Shown: positions 44,252 to 55,708 of the stretch, piece after piece | Layout of the letters: each line of letters starts with the position of its first letter | Position numbering within the stretch: position 1 is the first letter of the stretch | NCBI GenBank assembly: GCA_948567375.1 | Contig: OX419756.1 | Span: forward strand, 7,569,001-7,633,000 | Origin: Lunularia cruciata | Lineage: Eukaryota > Streptophyta > Marchantiopsida > Lunulariales > Lunulariaceae | DNA length: 64,000 bases | Direction: 5' to 3' | Made by a program: the position numbers and the translations under genes | The notes under the pieces: generated by a model | The model's database searches: none | The model's input: only the letters and a program-made list of their open reading frames with translations | What the model was told of the DNA's origin: nothing

Positions 44252-44663
44252 TGTAACAATATAGAGTTTAGCAATGAAGTAAGTCGGGCTTACAAAGTAG
44301 CACATAAGACAAATTAGCCTAGAATATTCCAAAAGTATCTAGGAAGCTTCTTGGGAAGCTTTTCGGCTAACTTAGCTTGCACTTCAAGTAAGTAGCTTCT
44401 AGAAGGAAGCTTATGGAAGCTTCCAACTAGCTTAGCTTGCATGCCAAGTAGGTGGCTTCTTGAGAAGCTTCCTAGTTAACTTGGCTTGCACTCTAAGAAA
44501 GTGGCTTGAGGAAGCTTCTTGAGAAGCTTCTCAAGGGCCTTGTATGCTACCTATAAATACCAAAGCCAAAGCTCATGCTAGGCATTTGGAGTTTTCCCTC
44601 ATTCAAGTGTCCCAATGTGAGTTTCCATTCTCCTATTTCTCTCCTTGGATTTGGTCTTTTACA
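44252..44663 (+). repeat. 5' LTR of C2
   Basis: TGTAACAATATAG to CTTTTACA. TATA box CTATAAATAC at 44551-44560; transcription would start about 30 bases later. An array of GAAGCTTC palindromes lies upstream. Confidence 0.9.
44343..44530 (+). promoter_or_regulatory. Array of heat-shock-element-like modules in the C2 LTR
   Basis: GAAGCTTC (nGAAnnTTCn) at 44343, 44416, 44464, 44511 and 44523, and TTCTAGAA (nTTCnnGAAn) at 44397, all upstream of the TATA box. This is the binding pattern of heat-shock factors. The same array is in the LTRs of A and C1 and the 3' LTR of C2. Confidence 0.5.
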
Positions 44664-44664
44664 T

Positions 44665-44676
44665 TGGTATCAGAGC
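44665..44676 (+). promoter_or_regulatory. Initiator-Met primer-binding site of C2
   Basis: TGGTATCAGAGC, one base after the LTR; matches the usual plant initiator tRNA-Met site. Confidence 0.85.
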
Positions 44677-44934
44677 AGAAAGGGGATGGATGGAATTTAT
44701 GGATCACCAAATCCACTTCCACCAAACCATTGAGATTTTTGAGTCCAAATACTACCCAAGCATTGTTTCACACAATTCATCACCTCGCACTCTGGAAAAG
44801 ATTTTCTACATATGATCACCATATCTGAGGAACCCTTGGTGCTTCCGATTGTTACTTATGGAGAATGGTGGACGTGCTGTTTTTATGTGTCAATAAATTA
44901 GATAGATTTAGAGTGGTGTGATAGAGGAGCAACC

Positions 44935-45848
44935 ATGGCGGCAATACCTGATGTTATCCTTGCTATGCAACAATAAATCGAGCACCTTACTCAATTGTTG
45001 GATGAACAAAATCTTTGATGACAAGAGTAGGTGGAGAGAGTACCAATTCAAGAAGGAGAAGATCAGATCAGATTCCCTAAACCCAAGGTATTTGAAGGTA
45101 AGAATCTTCCCGGTGCAGTGGAGAATTTTGTATTTGATTGTGAATGTTATTTTGAAGCCACCAATCTACAAGATGAGCGAAAATAGATTCTCTTGGGTTC
45201 TAGCCAATTGGATAGAGTAGCAAAGCTATGGTGGAGATTCACAGTGGGGCAAGCAAAACGACAAATAGTTGCACCAATCTTGACATGGGCAGAATTCAAG
45301 AGTGCAATAATTAGTGGTTCTAAGCTATAAATGCCACATGAGCTGCACGGGATAAGTTGGCAGAGTTGTAACAGACGGGCTATAAGAAGTTACATCATGT
45401 AGTTCCAAAACACCATCATGCAAATTCCACATATATTAGAAGGTGAAGCTCTGGATCAATTCATGAGGGGCTTGAAGGCGAGAACCAAATTAGAGGTAAC
45501 CATGCAAGAGCCACAACACTTGGAGAAAGCCATGCGATTGGCCAAACGTTTTGATTCCTTGGTGGCAACAACTTGGTCTTGACCTCGACCTCCACAAAGC
45601 CTACCAATACACTACACACAAGTGGAGGAGCCAGCACCAATGGAGATTGATGCAATTCAACAAAGACCACTTGGCACGGTAGATAGGGAGAAACTGCGAC
45701 AAAATGGTGGTTGTTTTTAGTGTCACCAGTTGGGGCATCGCATTGTTGAATGTCCACTCAAGAATAGATGACCTCAACAAGTTGCCCAAATGGAGGTTGT
45801 GGAGCCAAATGATCAGGGAAATGAGGAATCCCAATAGGAGAATTTGAG
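44935..45848 (+). pseudogene. C2 gag, broken
   Basis: Starts MAAIPDVILAMQQ at 44935 and quickly meets stops. A gag core (NLPGAVENFVFDCECYFEATNLQD, WWRF) is followed by one CCHC knuckle CF-x-CHQLGHRIVEC near 45712-45750 (its third residue is a TAG). Confidence 0.75.
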
Positions 45849-46626
45849 CTGCCTACTGGGAGCTTGATTAGTTCCAATGAGATTGAAGGCTTGACCTATG
45901 CAAGTTTGCTTCACTTGCAAGGTATGATATCTACTTGGGGTTATAGGACAATTTTTGATTTTGGAAGTTCAGAGAATTGCATGTCTATGCAAGTAGCAAA
46001 GGAATTAGGTATTCCTATCAAGCCAGTGATTTGAAGTAGTTTGATGATGACGGATGGTAGAAAGGGTTCTGTATTCCGCACCTTGCATCCTGTTATCTTC
46101 AAGATTATGAAGGAGTATTTGGAGTCTATGAGGTTTGTAGTGGCACCTCTACACTATGATATCATTTTGGGTCTACCTTGGCTTGAAAGTCATAAGGTTC
46201 AATTTGATTGGACCCGACGCCAAATTCAAGTACAACACCAAGGTAGGAATTTCCAATTAGGTTGTTTGGCACCTTTGAGTAAGACACCTAAGAATAGTCA
46301 ATCCCAAGATGGGAAGTTTGTTGAGAAGGTAGCCATAGAGCAAACCTTGAAGGAAGTGGAGTCCCAAGATGGGAAGTTTGCCAAGAAGGCAACCATGGAG
46401 CAAGCTTGGAAGAGAGATGAGTCCCTAGAAGGGAAGTTTGTTAGTAAAGCAGCCATAGAGCAAGCTTTAGAGGAAGATAAGTCCATATTTACGGTGTGGA
46501 TCAAGCCGATTGCACAAGACCAATTTGTGGAAGACCGAGAGCCTCATCAAGTAATGGTTGATTGGATAGTTAAGGAGTTTGTGGACGTTTTTCCGAATGA
46601 TCTGCCAAAGGGATTACCCTCCAATT
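45849..46626 (+). pseudogene. C2 protease region
   Basis: FDFGSSENCMSMQVAKELGIPI (about 45955-46020), where C1 reads DSGSS, so the catalytic Ser of the DSG triplet is Phe here. The open stretch 46041-46628 carries HYDIILGLPWLESH, then repeated 'SQDGKFAKKATMEQAW'-like units (three copies). Confidence 0.75.
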
Positions 46627-47930
46627 GAGGTATGCCCTTCAAGATCAAGTTATTGCCAAGGAACTCCAGTGAGTAGACCAATCTATCGGCTCTCACCAAA
46701 GGAGTTGGAGGAGTTGCGAACAACACTTACAGAGTTGTTGGAGAAGGACTTCATACAACATAGTACCTCTCCTTGGGGAGCCCCGGTACTATTTGTTCCA
46801 AAGAAGGATGGAGGACTTCATTTCTGTGTTGATTATCATGGGCTCAATAAGCAAACTATGAAGAATGCATATCTCTTGCCTCGGATTGATAACTTGCTTG
46901 ATCAACTAAGTGGAGCATGTGACTTTTCCAAGTTGGATCTTTGCAGCGGCTATTGGCAAATTCCAATTGATAGAGAGGATGTGCAAAAGACTGCCTTTCG
47001 CACAAGGTATGGGCATTTTGAGTGGAGAGTTTTACCTTTTGGACTCACTAATGCTCTAGTAGTCTTCATGGATCAGATGCATCGGGTGTTGGATGGAATA
47101 TTGGATTGGTCAATGGTGGTGTTCTTGGTTGATATCTTAATCTATAGCAAGAGAGAGGCAGAATATGTGAATCATGTGCGAGAAGTCCTAAGACGACTAC
47201 GATAATGGAAATTTTATTGCAAGAAGTCAAAGTGGGTCTTTTGGTAGAAGGAGGTTACCTTCTTGGGTCATAAGATCTCCTTAGAGGGGATCAAGATGGA
47301 AGAAGAGAAGATCAAGGCCATTATTGATTGGCCTACCCCGAAGGATGCTATGGGCATTCAATAGATTGGCCAATTTTTACCGACGATTCATCCACTATTA
47401 TGCTCATGTGGCTACACCATTGACTGACCTCTTGGGAAAGAACTTGAGCTTCTAGTGGAACACCAAGCATGAAGAAGCATACCAGAAGTTGAAACATATG
47501 GTGTCTTCAAGACCCATTCTTCAACCATATGATCCTCAACTACCTTGTGTGGTTGATTTTCATGCTTCTAACTTTGCAATTGGAGTTGTGTTGCAATATG
47601 AATTCCCAGATGGACTACATCCTATTGCCTTTGTGTCTTGCCAACTAAATACAGCTGAAAGAAATTACTCTACTTGAGATCAAGAACAACTTGCAATGTT
47701 ATATGTCACCAAGGTATGGAGACATTATCTCTTGCGGAAACAAGTGATCATGCAAATAAATCACAAGCCATTGTTGCAGACCTTACACCTAGAGCACATG
47801 AAGAGTTGACATCATCAATGGGAAGAGCAACTCCAATTGTTTGACATCAAACTTGAGTACAAACCAGGTTGGTTCCATGTCATCCTTGATGCTCTATCAC
47901 AATGACCTAATTTGAAGTCTCTTCTTCTCA
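46627..47930 (+). pseudogene. C2 reverse transcriptase and RNase H, broken
   Basis: [40 protein letters not shown]. The active site reads FLVDILIYS, whereas C1 keeps FLDDILIYS, so one catalytic Asp is lost (about 47128). RNase H: VVDFHASNFAIG. Stops include TAG 47453-47455 and TGA 47675-47677, both shared with A and C1. Confidence 0.8.
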
Positions 47931-48880
47931 TCGCGGCAGCAATTATGACGGTGTCAATTGACTCCAAGATCCATTACAAGTTTTGGTTAGCTCTACAATA
48001 AGATCCCTTCTTGCAAATGGTACATGGTCATCTAACAACAGGTGACAAGGAGTACAACACCTTCTCCTTCAAGGAAGGCCTTCTATTCCATGCAGACCGG
48101 ATCTATGTTCCAGCCAAAGGTGATCTTTGACTTGTGCGCCTTCAAGAAGCCCATGATTTACCCATCTCGGGTCACATGGGTGTAGACAAGACCTTGGGTA
48201 CCCTCCAACATCAATGGTGGTAGCCCAACATGACACAAGATGTTTGAGAATTTATCCGATTGTATGAGAGCTGCCAACATAACAAGGCCAGCAACCAAAA
48301 GCTGAGTGGACTCCTTCAACTGCTTGCCATTCCATCAGCTCATTGAGAGCATGTGAGCTTGGATCTCATCACATCCTTGCCAAAGACAAAACACGGACAC
48401 ACCGCCATCATGGTGTTTGTGGATACGCTTAGTAAGCAAATCCACTTGGCACCAACCTGTGATACCATGGATGCTCCAACCTTAGCACAAATCAACTTTG
48501 ACAATATCTTCAAGCATCATGGAATGCCACGCGTACTCATCTCTGATTGTGATCCTCTATTTATCAGGAAGTTTTGGCAAGCACTCTTTCAAATACTCGG
48601 CACTAAGCTTGCTTTGTCCATGGCCTATCATCCTCAAACTGATGGACAAATCGAACGTGAAAATCGTACATTGGAGGATATATTGCGTACCTTTGTCAAT
48701 GTCCACCATACCAATTGAGATGAATATCTTGCCACTACAGAATTTGCCTACAAAAATTCCAAATAGGCAAGCACCAGATTCTCTCCTTTCTTTCTCAATT
48801 TTGGCCAAGATCTGCTTGTTCCAGATTCTCTTCTTGCTCCTCTTCCATCTAAAGTTCCTCATACTTCCACATTCTTGACC
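47931..48880 (+). pseudogene. C2 integrase, broken
   Basis: TGA at 48128-48130 (shared) precedes the zinc-finger region (GHMGVDKTLGTL, YESCQHNKAS). Core 48353-48718: first Asp in LDLITSLPK, second in LISDCDPLF, Glu in GQIEREN; all three kept. Confidence 0.8.
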
Positions 48881-49229
48881 ACCATATCCCAATCTCTCCA
48901 ACAAGCCAAGTCTCACCTCCTTGTTGCTCAAAATTGCAAAAAACAATAGGTGGACCACCATTGTTGTGATCTCACCTTTGAAGTTGGTGATAAAGTCATG
49001 CTATCCTCTAGTAACCTCCCTCTCCCACTTGATACCCAAGTTTGTAAACTTGCCTCTAATTGGAATGGACCCTTTGATATTACCCAAATTGTCTCTCTTG
49101 TTGCTTATTGACTTGCCTTGCCTTGTCTCATGCGTATCTATCCTATCTTTCATATTTCCAGTTGAAACCCTTTGTTTCTAAACACTCTTCCTTTTCCTCT
49201 TGAGTCCAACCTCCCCTTCTTCCTATCCC

Positions 49230-49410
49230 TATCAATGATCATGAGGAGTACAAAGTTGATTGTATACTTGCACGTCGCCATATTCAACAAGGCCGTCGCC
49301 AACATATGGAGTACAAGGTCCTTTGAAAAGGGTATCCCCTTCATGATGCCACATGGGAACCTCTTTCTCACCTCCAGAATGCATAGATGGCCATCCAAGA
49401 ATTTGAAGCT
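49230..49410 (+). pseudogene. C2 chromodomain
   Basis: EEYKVDCILARRHIQ, then MEYKVL-stop-KGYPLHDATWEPLSHLQN: a chromodomain with Trp replaced by TGA. In chromoviruses it binds methylated histone H3 and directs integration to heterochromatin. Confidence 0.8.
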
Positions 49411-49452
49411 TCATTGGCAACAATGACATCACCAACTAGTGGCGGGGGAATA

Positions 49453-49880
49453 TGTAACAATATGGGGTTTAGCGACAAAGTTAGTCGGGCTTACAAAGTA
49501 GCACATAAGACAAAGTAGCCTAGAATATTCCAAAAGTATTTAGGAAGCTTCTTGGGAAGCTTTCTCGACTAACTTAGCTTGCACCTCAAGTAAGTAGCTT
49601 CTAGAAGGAAGCTTTTGGAAGCTTCCAACTAGCTTAGCTTGCACGCCAAGTAGGCGGCTTCTAGAAGGAAGCTTCTTGAGAAGCTTCCTAGTTAACTTAG
49701 CTTGCACTCTAAGAAAGTGGCTTGAGGAAGCTTCTTGAGAAGCTTCTCAAGGGCCTTGTATGCTACCTATAGATTCCAAAGCCAAAGCTCATGCTAGGCA
49801 TTCAAAGTTTTCCCTCATTCACGTGTCCCAATTTGAGTTTCCCATTCTCCTATTTCTCTCCTCAGATTTGGTCTTTTACA
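49453..49880 (+). repeat. 3' LTR of C2
   Basis: 428 bp, TGTAACAATATGG to CTTTTACA, with the palindrome array; the TATA box is changed to CTATAGATTC. Confidence 0.9.
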
Positions 49881-49885
49881 TGATT

Positions 49886-51130
49886 GAAACTTATTTTGGA
49901 CCTTGGAGTCAACTGACACCGTTGAAATTGTTGTTGTGATGAGAGGAAGAGACTTCAAATCAGGTCATTGTGATAAAGCATCAAGGACATAGAACCGACC
50001 TGGTTTGTACTCAAGTTTGATGTCATACAGTTGGAGTTGTTCCTCCCATCGATGATGTTGACTCTTCATGTGTTCCAAGTGTAAGGTCTGCAACAATGGT
50101 TTGTGATCAGCTCGCATGATCACTTGTTTCCCCAAGAGGTAATGCCACCATACCTTGGTGGCGTACACCATTGCAAGTTGTTCTTGATCTCAAGCAAAGT
50201 AGTTTTGTTTAGTGTTATTGAGTTGGCAAGACACAAAGGCAATGGGATGGAGTCCATTTGGGAATTCTTGTTGCAACACGGCTCCAATTGCAAAGTTAGA
50301 AGCATCAAAATCAACCACACAAGGTAGTTGAGGATCATATGGTTGAAGAATGGGTCTTGAAGACACCATATGCTTTAACTTCAGGAATGCTTCTTCATGC
50401 TTGGTGGTCCACTAGAAGCTCAAGTTCTTTCCCAAGAGGTCAATCAATGGTGCAGCCACATGAGCATAATAATAGATGAATAGTGGGTAAAAATTGGCCA
50501 ATCCACTGAATGCCCATACTTTTGTAACATCCTTTGGGGTAGGCCAATCAATAATGCCCTTGATATTCTCTTTGTCCATCTTGATCCCCTCTGATGAGAT
50601 CTTATGACCCAAGAAGGTAACCTCCTTTTGCCAAAAGGCCCATTTTTACTTCTTGCAATAAAATTTCCATTGTCGTAGTCGTCTTAGGACTTCTCGCACA
50701 TGATTCACGTGTTCTGCCTCTCTCTTGCTATAGATTAAGATATCATCCAAGAACACCACCATTGACTGATCCAATATTCCATCCAACACCCGATGCATCT
50801 GATCCATGAAGACTACTGGAGCATTAGTGAGTCCAAAAGGTAAAACTCTCCACTCAAAATGCCCATACCTTGTGCAAAAGGCAGTCTTTTGCACATCCTC
50901 TCTATCAATCGGAATTTGCCAATAGCTGTTGCAAAGATCCAACTTGGAAAAGTAACGTGCTCCACTTAGTTGATCAAGCAAGTCATTGATCCGAGGCAAG
51001 GGATATGCATTCTTCATAGTTTGCTTATTGAGCCCATGATAATCAACACAAAAATGAAGTCCTCCATCCTTCTTTGGAACAAATAGTACCGATGCTCCTC
51101 AAGGAGAGGTACTATGTCATATGAAGTCCT
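49886..51130 (-). pseudogene. C1 RNase H and reverse transcriptase
   Basis: RT core 50646-51017 is open and keeps FLDDILIYS, LDLCNSYWQIPI and [10 protein letters not shown]. RNase H and connection lie at 49965-50620. TAG at 50412-50414 and TGA at 50190-50192 (reverse) are shared with C2 and A. Confidence 0.8.
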
Positions 51131-52040
51131 TCTCCAACAACTCTGTAAGTGTTGTTTGCAACTCCTCCAACTCCTTTGGTGAGAGCCGATAGATCAGTCT
51201 ACTCATTGGAGTACTCCCTAGTAGTAACTTGATCTTGAAGGGCATACCTCAATTGGAGGGTAATCCCTTTGGCAGATCATCCGGAAAAACATCCACAAAC
51301 TCCTTAACTATCCAATCAACCATTACTTGATGAGGCTCTTGGTCTCCACAAATTGGTCTTGTGCAATCAGCTTGATCCACACCACAAATACAGACTTATC
51401 TTCCTCTAAAGCTTGCTCTATGGCTGCTTTACTAACAAACTTCCCTTCTAGGGACTCATCTCTCTTCCAAGCTTGCTCCATGGTTACCTTCTTGGCAAAC
51501 TTCCCATCTTGGGACTCCACTTCCTTCAAGGTTTGCTCTACGGCTACCTTCTAGACAGACTTCCGATCTTGGGACTGACTTTTCTTAGGTGTCTTACTCA
51601 AAGGTGCCAAACAACCTAATTGGAAATTCCTACCTTGGTGTTGTACTTGAATTTGGCGTCGGGTTCAATCAAATTGAACCTTATGACGTTCAAGCCAAGG
51701 TAGACCTAGAATGATATCATAGTGTAGAGGTGCCACTACAAACCTCATACACTCCAAATACTCCTTCCTAATCTTGAAGGTAACAGGATGCAAGGTGCGG
51801 AATACAGAACCCTTTCTACCATCCGCCATCATCAAACTACTTCAAATCACTGGCTTGATAGGAATACCTAATTCCTTTGCTACTTGCATAGACATGCAAT
51901 TCTTTGAACTTCCAGAATCAACCAAAATCTTACAACCCCGATTAGATATCATACCTTGCAAGTGAAGCAAACTTGCATAGGTTGAACCTTCAATCCTATT
52001 GGATATTATCAAGCTCCCAATAGGTGGCTCGAAATCTCCT
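51131..52040 (-). pseudogene. C1 protease region
   Basis: Protease signature DSGSSKNCMSMQVAKELGIPI read in reverse at about 51875-51935, with the same 'QDGKFAKK' repeat units as C2 near 51400-51560. Confidence 0.75.
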
Positions 52041-52950
52041 ACTAGGATTCCTCATTTCCCTGATCATTCTGCTCCATGACCTCCACTTGGGCAACTTGTT
52101 GAGGTCGTCCATTCTTGAGTGGACATTCAATAATGCGATGCTCCAATTGGCAACAATAAAAACAACCACCATTTTGTCACAATTTCTCTCTATCTGCTAT
52201 GCCAAGTGGTCTTAGTTGAATGGCATTAATCTCCATGGGTGCTGGCTCCTCCACTTGTGTGTATTGTATTGGTAGGCTTTGTGGAGGTCGAGGTCAAGAC
52301 CAAGTTGTTGCCATCCAAGAATCAAAATGTTCGGCCAACCGCATGGCTTCCTCCAAGTGTTGTGGCTTTTGCATGGTTATTTCTAATTTGGTTCTCGCCT
52401 TCAAGCCCCTCACAAATCAATCCAAAGCTTCACCTTCCAATATATCTAGAATTTGCATGATGGTGTTTTGGAACTACATGATGTAACTTCTTACTAAGCC
52501 AATCTATTTCAACTCTGCCAACTTATCCCGTATAGCTCGTGTGGCATTTATAGCTTGGAACCGACTAATTATTGCGCTCTTGAATTCTACCCATTTCAAG
52601 ATTGGTGCAACAATTTGTTGTTCAGCTCGCTCCACTAGGAATCTCCACCATAGCTTTGCTACTCCATCCAATTGACTAGAAGCCAAGAGAATTTGTTTTT
52701 GCTCATCTTGTAGATTGGTAGCTTCAAAATAACATTCAAAATCAAACACAAAATTCTCCACCGCACCCGGAAGATTCTTGCTTTCAAATACCTTGGGTTT
52801 AGGGAATTTGATCCGATCTTCTCCTTCTTGAATTGGTACTCTCTCCACCTACTCTTATTGTCAAAGATCTCATTCATCCAACTATCGAGTAAGGTGCTTG
52901 ATTTATTGTTGCATAGCAAGGATAACATCAGGTATTGCTACCATGGTTGC
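52041..52950 (-). pseudogene. C1 gag
   Basis: Open from 52848 to 52504 (FPKPKVFESKNLPGAVENFVFDFECYFEATNL pattern, LWWRFLVE). The CCHC region lies near 52140-52170. Stops flank both sides. Confidence 0.75.
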
Positions 52951-53214
52951 TACTCTATCACACCACTCCCAATCTATCTAATTTATTAACACATAGAAAC
53001 AACACATCCACTGTTCTCCATAATTTACAATCTGAAGCACCAAGGGTTCCTTAGATATAGTGATCATATGCATAAAATCTTGTCCAAAGTGCAAGGTGAT
53101 GAATTGTGTGAAATGATGCTTGGTAGTATTTGGATGCAAAAATCCCAATGGTTTGGTGGAAGTAGATTTGGTGGTCCATAAATTCCATCCATCCCATTCC
53201 TGCTCTGATACCAA

Positions 53215-53546
53215 TGTGAGAGACCAAATCCAAAGAGAGAAATAGGAGAATGGAAACTCACAATGGGACACTTGAATGAGAGAAAACTCCAAATGCCTAG
53301 CATGAGCTTTGGCTTTGGTATTGATAGGTAACATACAAGGCACTTGAGAAGCTTCTCAAGAAGCTTCCTTCTAGAAGCTGCCTACTTGGGGTGCAAGCTA
53401 AGCTAGTTGGAAGCTTCTAGAAGCTTCCTTAAGCTTCCTTCTAGAAGCTACTTACTTGAGGTCAAGCTAAGCTAGTCGAGAAGCTTCCCGAGAAGCTTCC
53501 TAGATACTTTTGGAATATTCTAGGCTAATTTGTCTTATGTGCTACT
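53215..53546 (-). repeat. 5' LTR of C1, truncated by E
   Basis: Primer site GCTCTGATACCA (reverse of TGGTATCAGAGC) at 53202-53213, then the LTR from its end to GTGCTACT at 53546. The last about 60 bases of the LTR (its TGTAACAATATGG start) are absent. Confidence 0.85.
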
Positions 53547-53995
53547 TGTCACATTATTTGTAGTGCCGCGTCTAGATGCTCGGACATTGGAGTTCTAGTG
53601 ATAGTAGTTAGAGTTATTCTAGCAGTTTCTTAGAGACTACTTTCCGATGGTTAGATTTTGTATTCGGGGTACTGACTTCACGATGGGGCCCACCGTCATT
53701 TTGCACCGTTTGCACCGTTGAGTGTGCCATCAGCGGGACCGTAAGGGTTTTAGAGCTAGCTTGAGTCCAGGGAGTATAGTTTTGAAGTGAGCTCCAAAGA
53801 GCTCACTTCTTTGATGTTCAGCCTTCGAGTTCTTGGCTATGGTGGACAAAGGCCGGCAAGCGTCACCTGGATTCTCTATGCTTGAGTGGGTGTGGCTTGA
53901 CTGTAATCAATGCCTAGTTGTTGGCAATTTATAGAGTGACAGATCAAGTATTGATCTGAGTTGAGTTGAGTTGAGAGTGGTAAGCAATCTGATTA
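53547..53995 (+). repeat. Split direct repeat A1 of element E
   Basis: 449 bp, TGTCACATT to CTGATTA, then CATCAAAGAAG; closest to A1 of D. Confidence 0.8.
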
Positions 53996-54592
53996 CATCA
54001 AAGAAGTGAAGTCAGGGGGAAATTGGGTGCAGGAACTTTGAGTGTTGGTAGTATCTCTAAGCTCGGTGGATTGTTGGTGGCTCGATTCAAGTTCAGAGCT
54101 TTCCTAGTGTGCAAAAGCTCGTTCAAATGATGCAAATTTAGCAGTTAGGCGGACTGTGTGTGGAAGCGCTGGCCAAATTTTGAGCAAAGAAGGAGCAAAT
54201 TTTGAGTAGTGGTTGTGATTTTGAACTCAAGAGGTGAAGGTAGGACCAATTTGCTACGAGTTGGGCTCAAAAAGTCAAATTGAAGGTGGAGTTGGGAAGC
54301 TCTTCTCATGAATTTGTGATTTGGAAAAATCCATGTTGTCAATTTGGCTTGAGTGGAAAGTTAGCGGGGGATCTGGCAGACATCCATCTTTAGGGTTTAT
54401 GTCAGATTTTGGTTGGGATTTACGTCAGATTTTGGCCAGATTTGGAGGAGTTTCGCTAGCTTGGAAGACTTTCATAGATTTGGAGAAGTTTCGCCAATTT
54501 TAGAAGAGGTTTGAAGTGGCAACAAGAAAGGCCTCATTTGGCTTTTAGAGGCTTCAAGGCATAGGGCTGTGGGCTATGAGAGGCTACGAAGG
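53996..54592 (+). other. Leader of element E
   Basis: Non-coding; matches the D leader in reverse. Ends in the fold-back at the deletion junction. Confidence 0.65.
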
Positions 54593-54616
54593 CCTCTCGT
54601 AGCCCACAGCCCTATG
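54560..54616 (+). repeat. Fold-back inverted repeat at the E deletion junction
   Basis: Left arm 54560-54583 and right arm 54593-54616 are inverted copies (24 bp, one mismatch) around a 9-base loop. B and D have only the left arm; the right arm sits exactly where the leader jumps into the protease region. Confidence 0.8.
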
Positions 54617-55708
54617 GATGGAGTACATGATGGACTACTTGCTAGTCAACCACCTGCTACTACATAGACTGAGTCTAGCATGATATTAGGGGCGGCTCAG
54701 CTGATTATGCGGCATCCTTTGTTTTCAGCTAGTGACATGTTTACATTGGGAGTTGACCCAGCCCCAGTGTTCCGGTTGGCTGCCACGTTGTGTGAGAGTA
54801 GGGATGGTGCAGTTCCTACTACTAGAGCAGAGGTGGTTGGTAGTGGAGCTGACTTGGTTGAGGAGCATGGGATCCGTTCAGCGACCAGTGGTTTATGGCA
54901 GGCAGTAGCGGCTAGACTGGAGGAGTTGCCAACTAGACCGGCCTTTGAGAGAGCACGGTTTACACCTGGTGTTGTCTTATTGGATAACCAGAGGGGGATT
55001 TTTTGTTTGGTGGGACCTTCAGGGAAGGTCTGTACACCACAGAGAGTCTTGTTAGACTTTGGTGTGCAGCCCCTTATGTTGGGGAAGGCTACAGTTGTCG
55101 GTCTGGAGTTACGGAAGACCGATGTGGAGAGGTGTCCATTTCAGATCCAAACATCTCTTGGTGGTGGTTTGACATAGTACATCACACGTGGAGAGCTTGT
55201 TATCTAGGTTCAGCCTGGTCATCCGACTAATAGCTCGGTGGTGAGCACTCAGGCTATTGCAACGATAGCTGAGTCATATGATGTGCTAGTTGGGGGAGCA
55301 ATGTTATACCCTATAGGTTTCAGCATTGACTATTGGGAGGAAACAACCTCTTAAAGACCTGGTTGGCAGTTTGGTGAGGGACGGGTATGTCGCCTACCAG
55401 TACGCTTCAGTAGTGGTAGTCTTGGCTCACTACAGTACGTGACCATGGCAACATCAGTTTCAGCTTTCAGTGGTGTAGTTACTTGGCCTGGTGACTTGCT
55501 AGAGGGGAACGCCCATGCAAAGGATACTCCAGTACCAGAGGAGATCACTCGGCTATGGAGTACGAGTGGGATTGTTCCATCCACCTTGGATGTTCCATTG
55601 TGGAGTTCAAAGGAGGCATTGCAGCAACATGCAGATCAGTTGGTGCAGTAGGCTTGGAGTGGAGCCTTCGTACCATCAGGAGATGAGTGTGAGGATGAGC
55701 CTCTAGAG
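54617..55708 (+). pseudogene. Element E protease region
   Basis: Open at 54680-55177. The catalytic motif reads LLDFGVQ (Ser of DSG changed to Phe). The rest continues in the frame of the methyltransferase past several stops. Confidence 0.75.

Larger units (their letters stand above)
44252..49880 (+). mobile_element. Element C2: Ty3/gypsy chromovirus inserted in C1
   Basis: LTRs 44252-44663 and 49453-49880, primer site TGGTATCAGAGC at 44665, polypurine GGCGGGGGAATA before the 3' LTR. Target duplication TGACT (44247-44251) / TGATT (49881-49885). Order: gag, protease, RT, RNase H, integrase, chromodomain. Broken by many stops. Confidence 0.9.
42356..53546 (-). mobile_element. Element C1: Ty3/gypsy chromovirus, reversed, split by C2 and cut by E
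   Basis: The 3' LTR (42356-42781), chromodomain and integrase lie left of C2. RNase H, RT, protease, gag, primer site and 5' LTR lie right of it, to 53546. The pol sequence is continuous across C2 apart from a 5-bp duplication. The start of its 5' LTR is missing because E begins at 53547 and the far side is gone. Stops in every gene. Confidence 0.85.
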
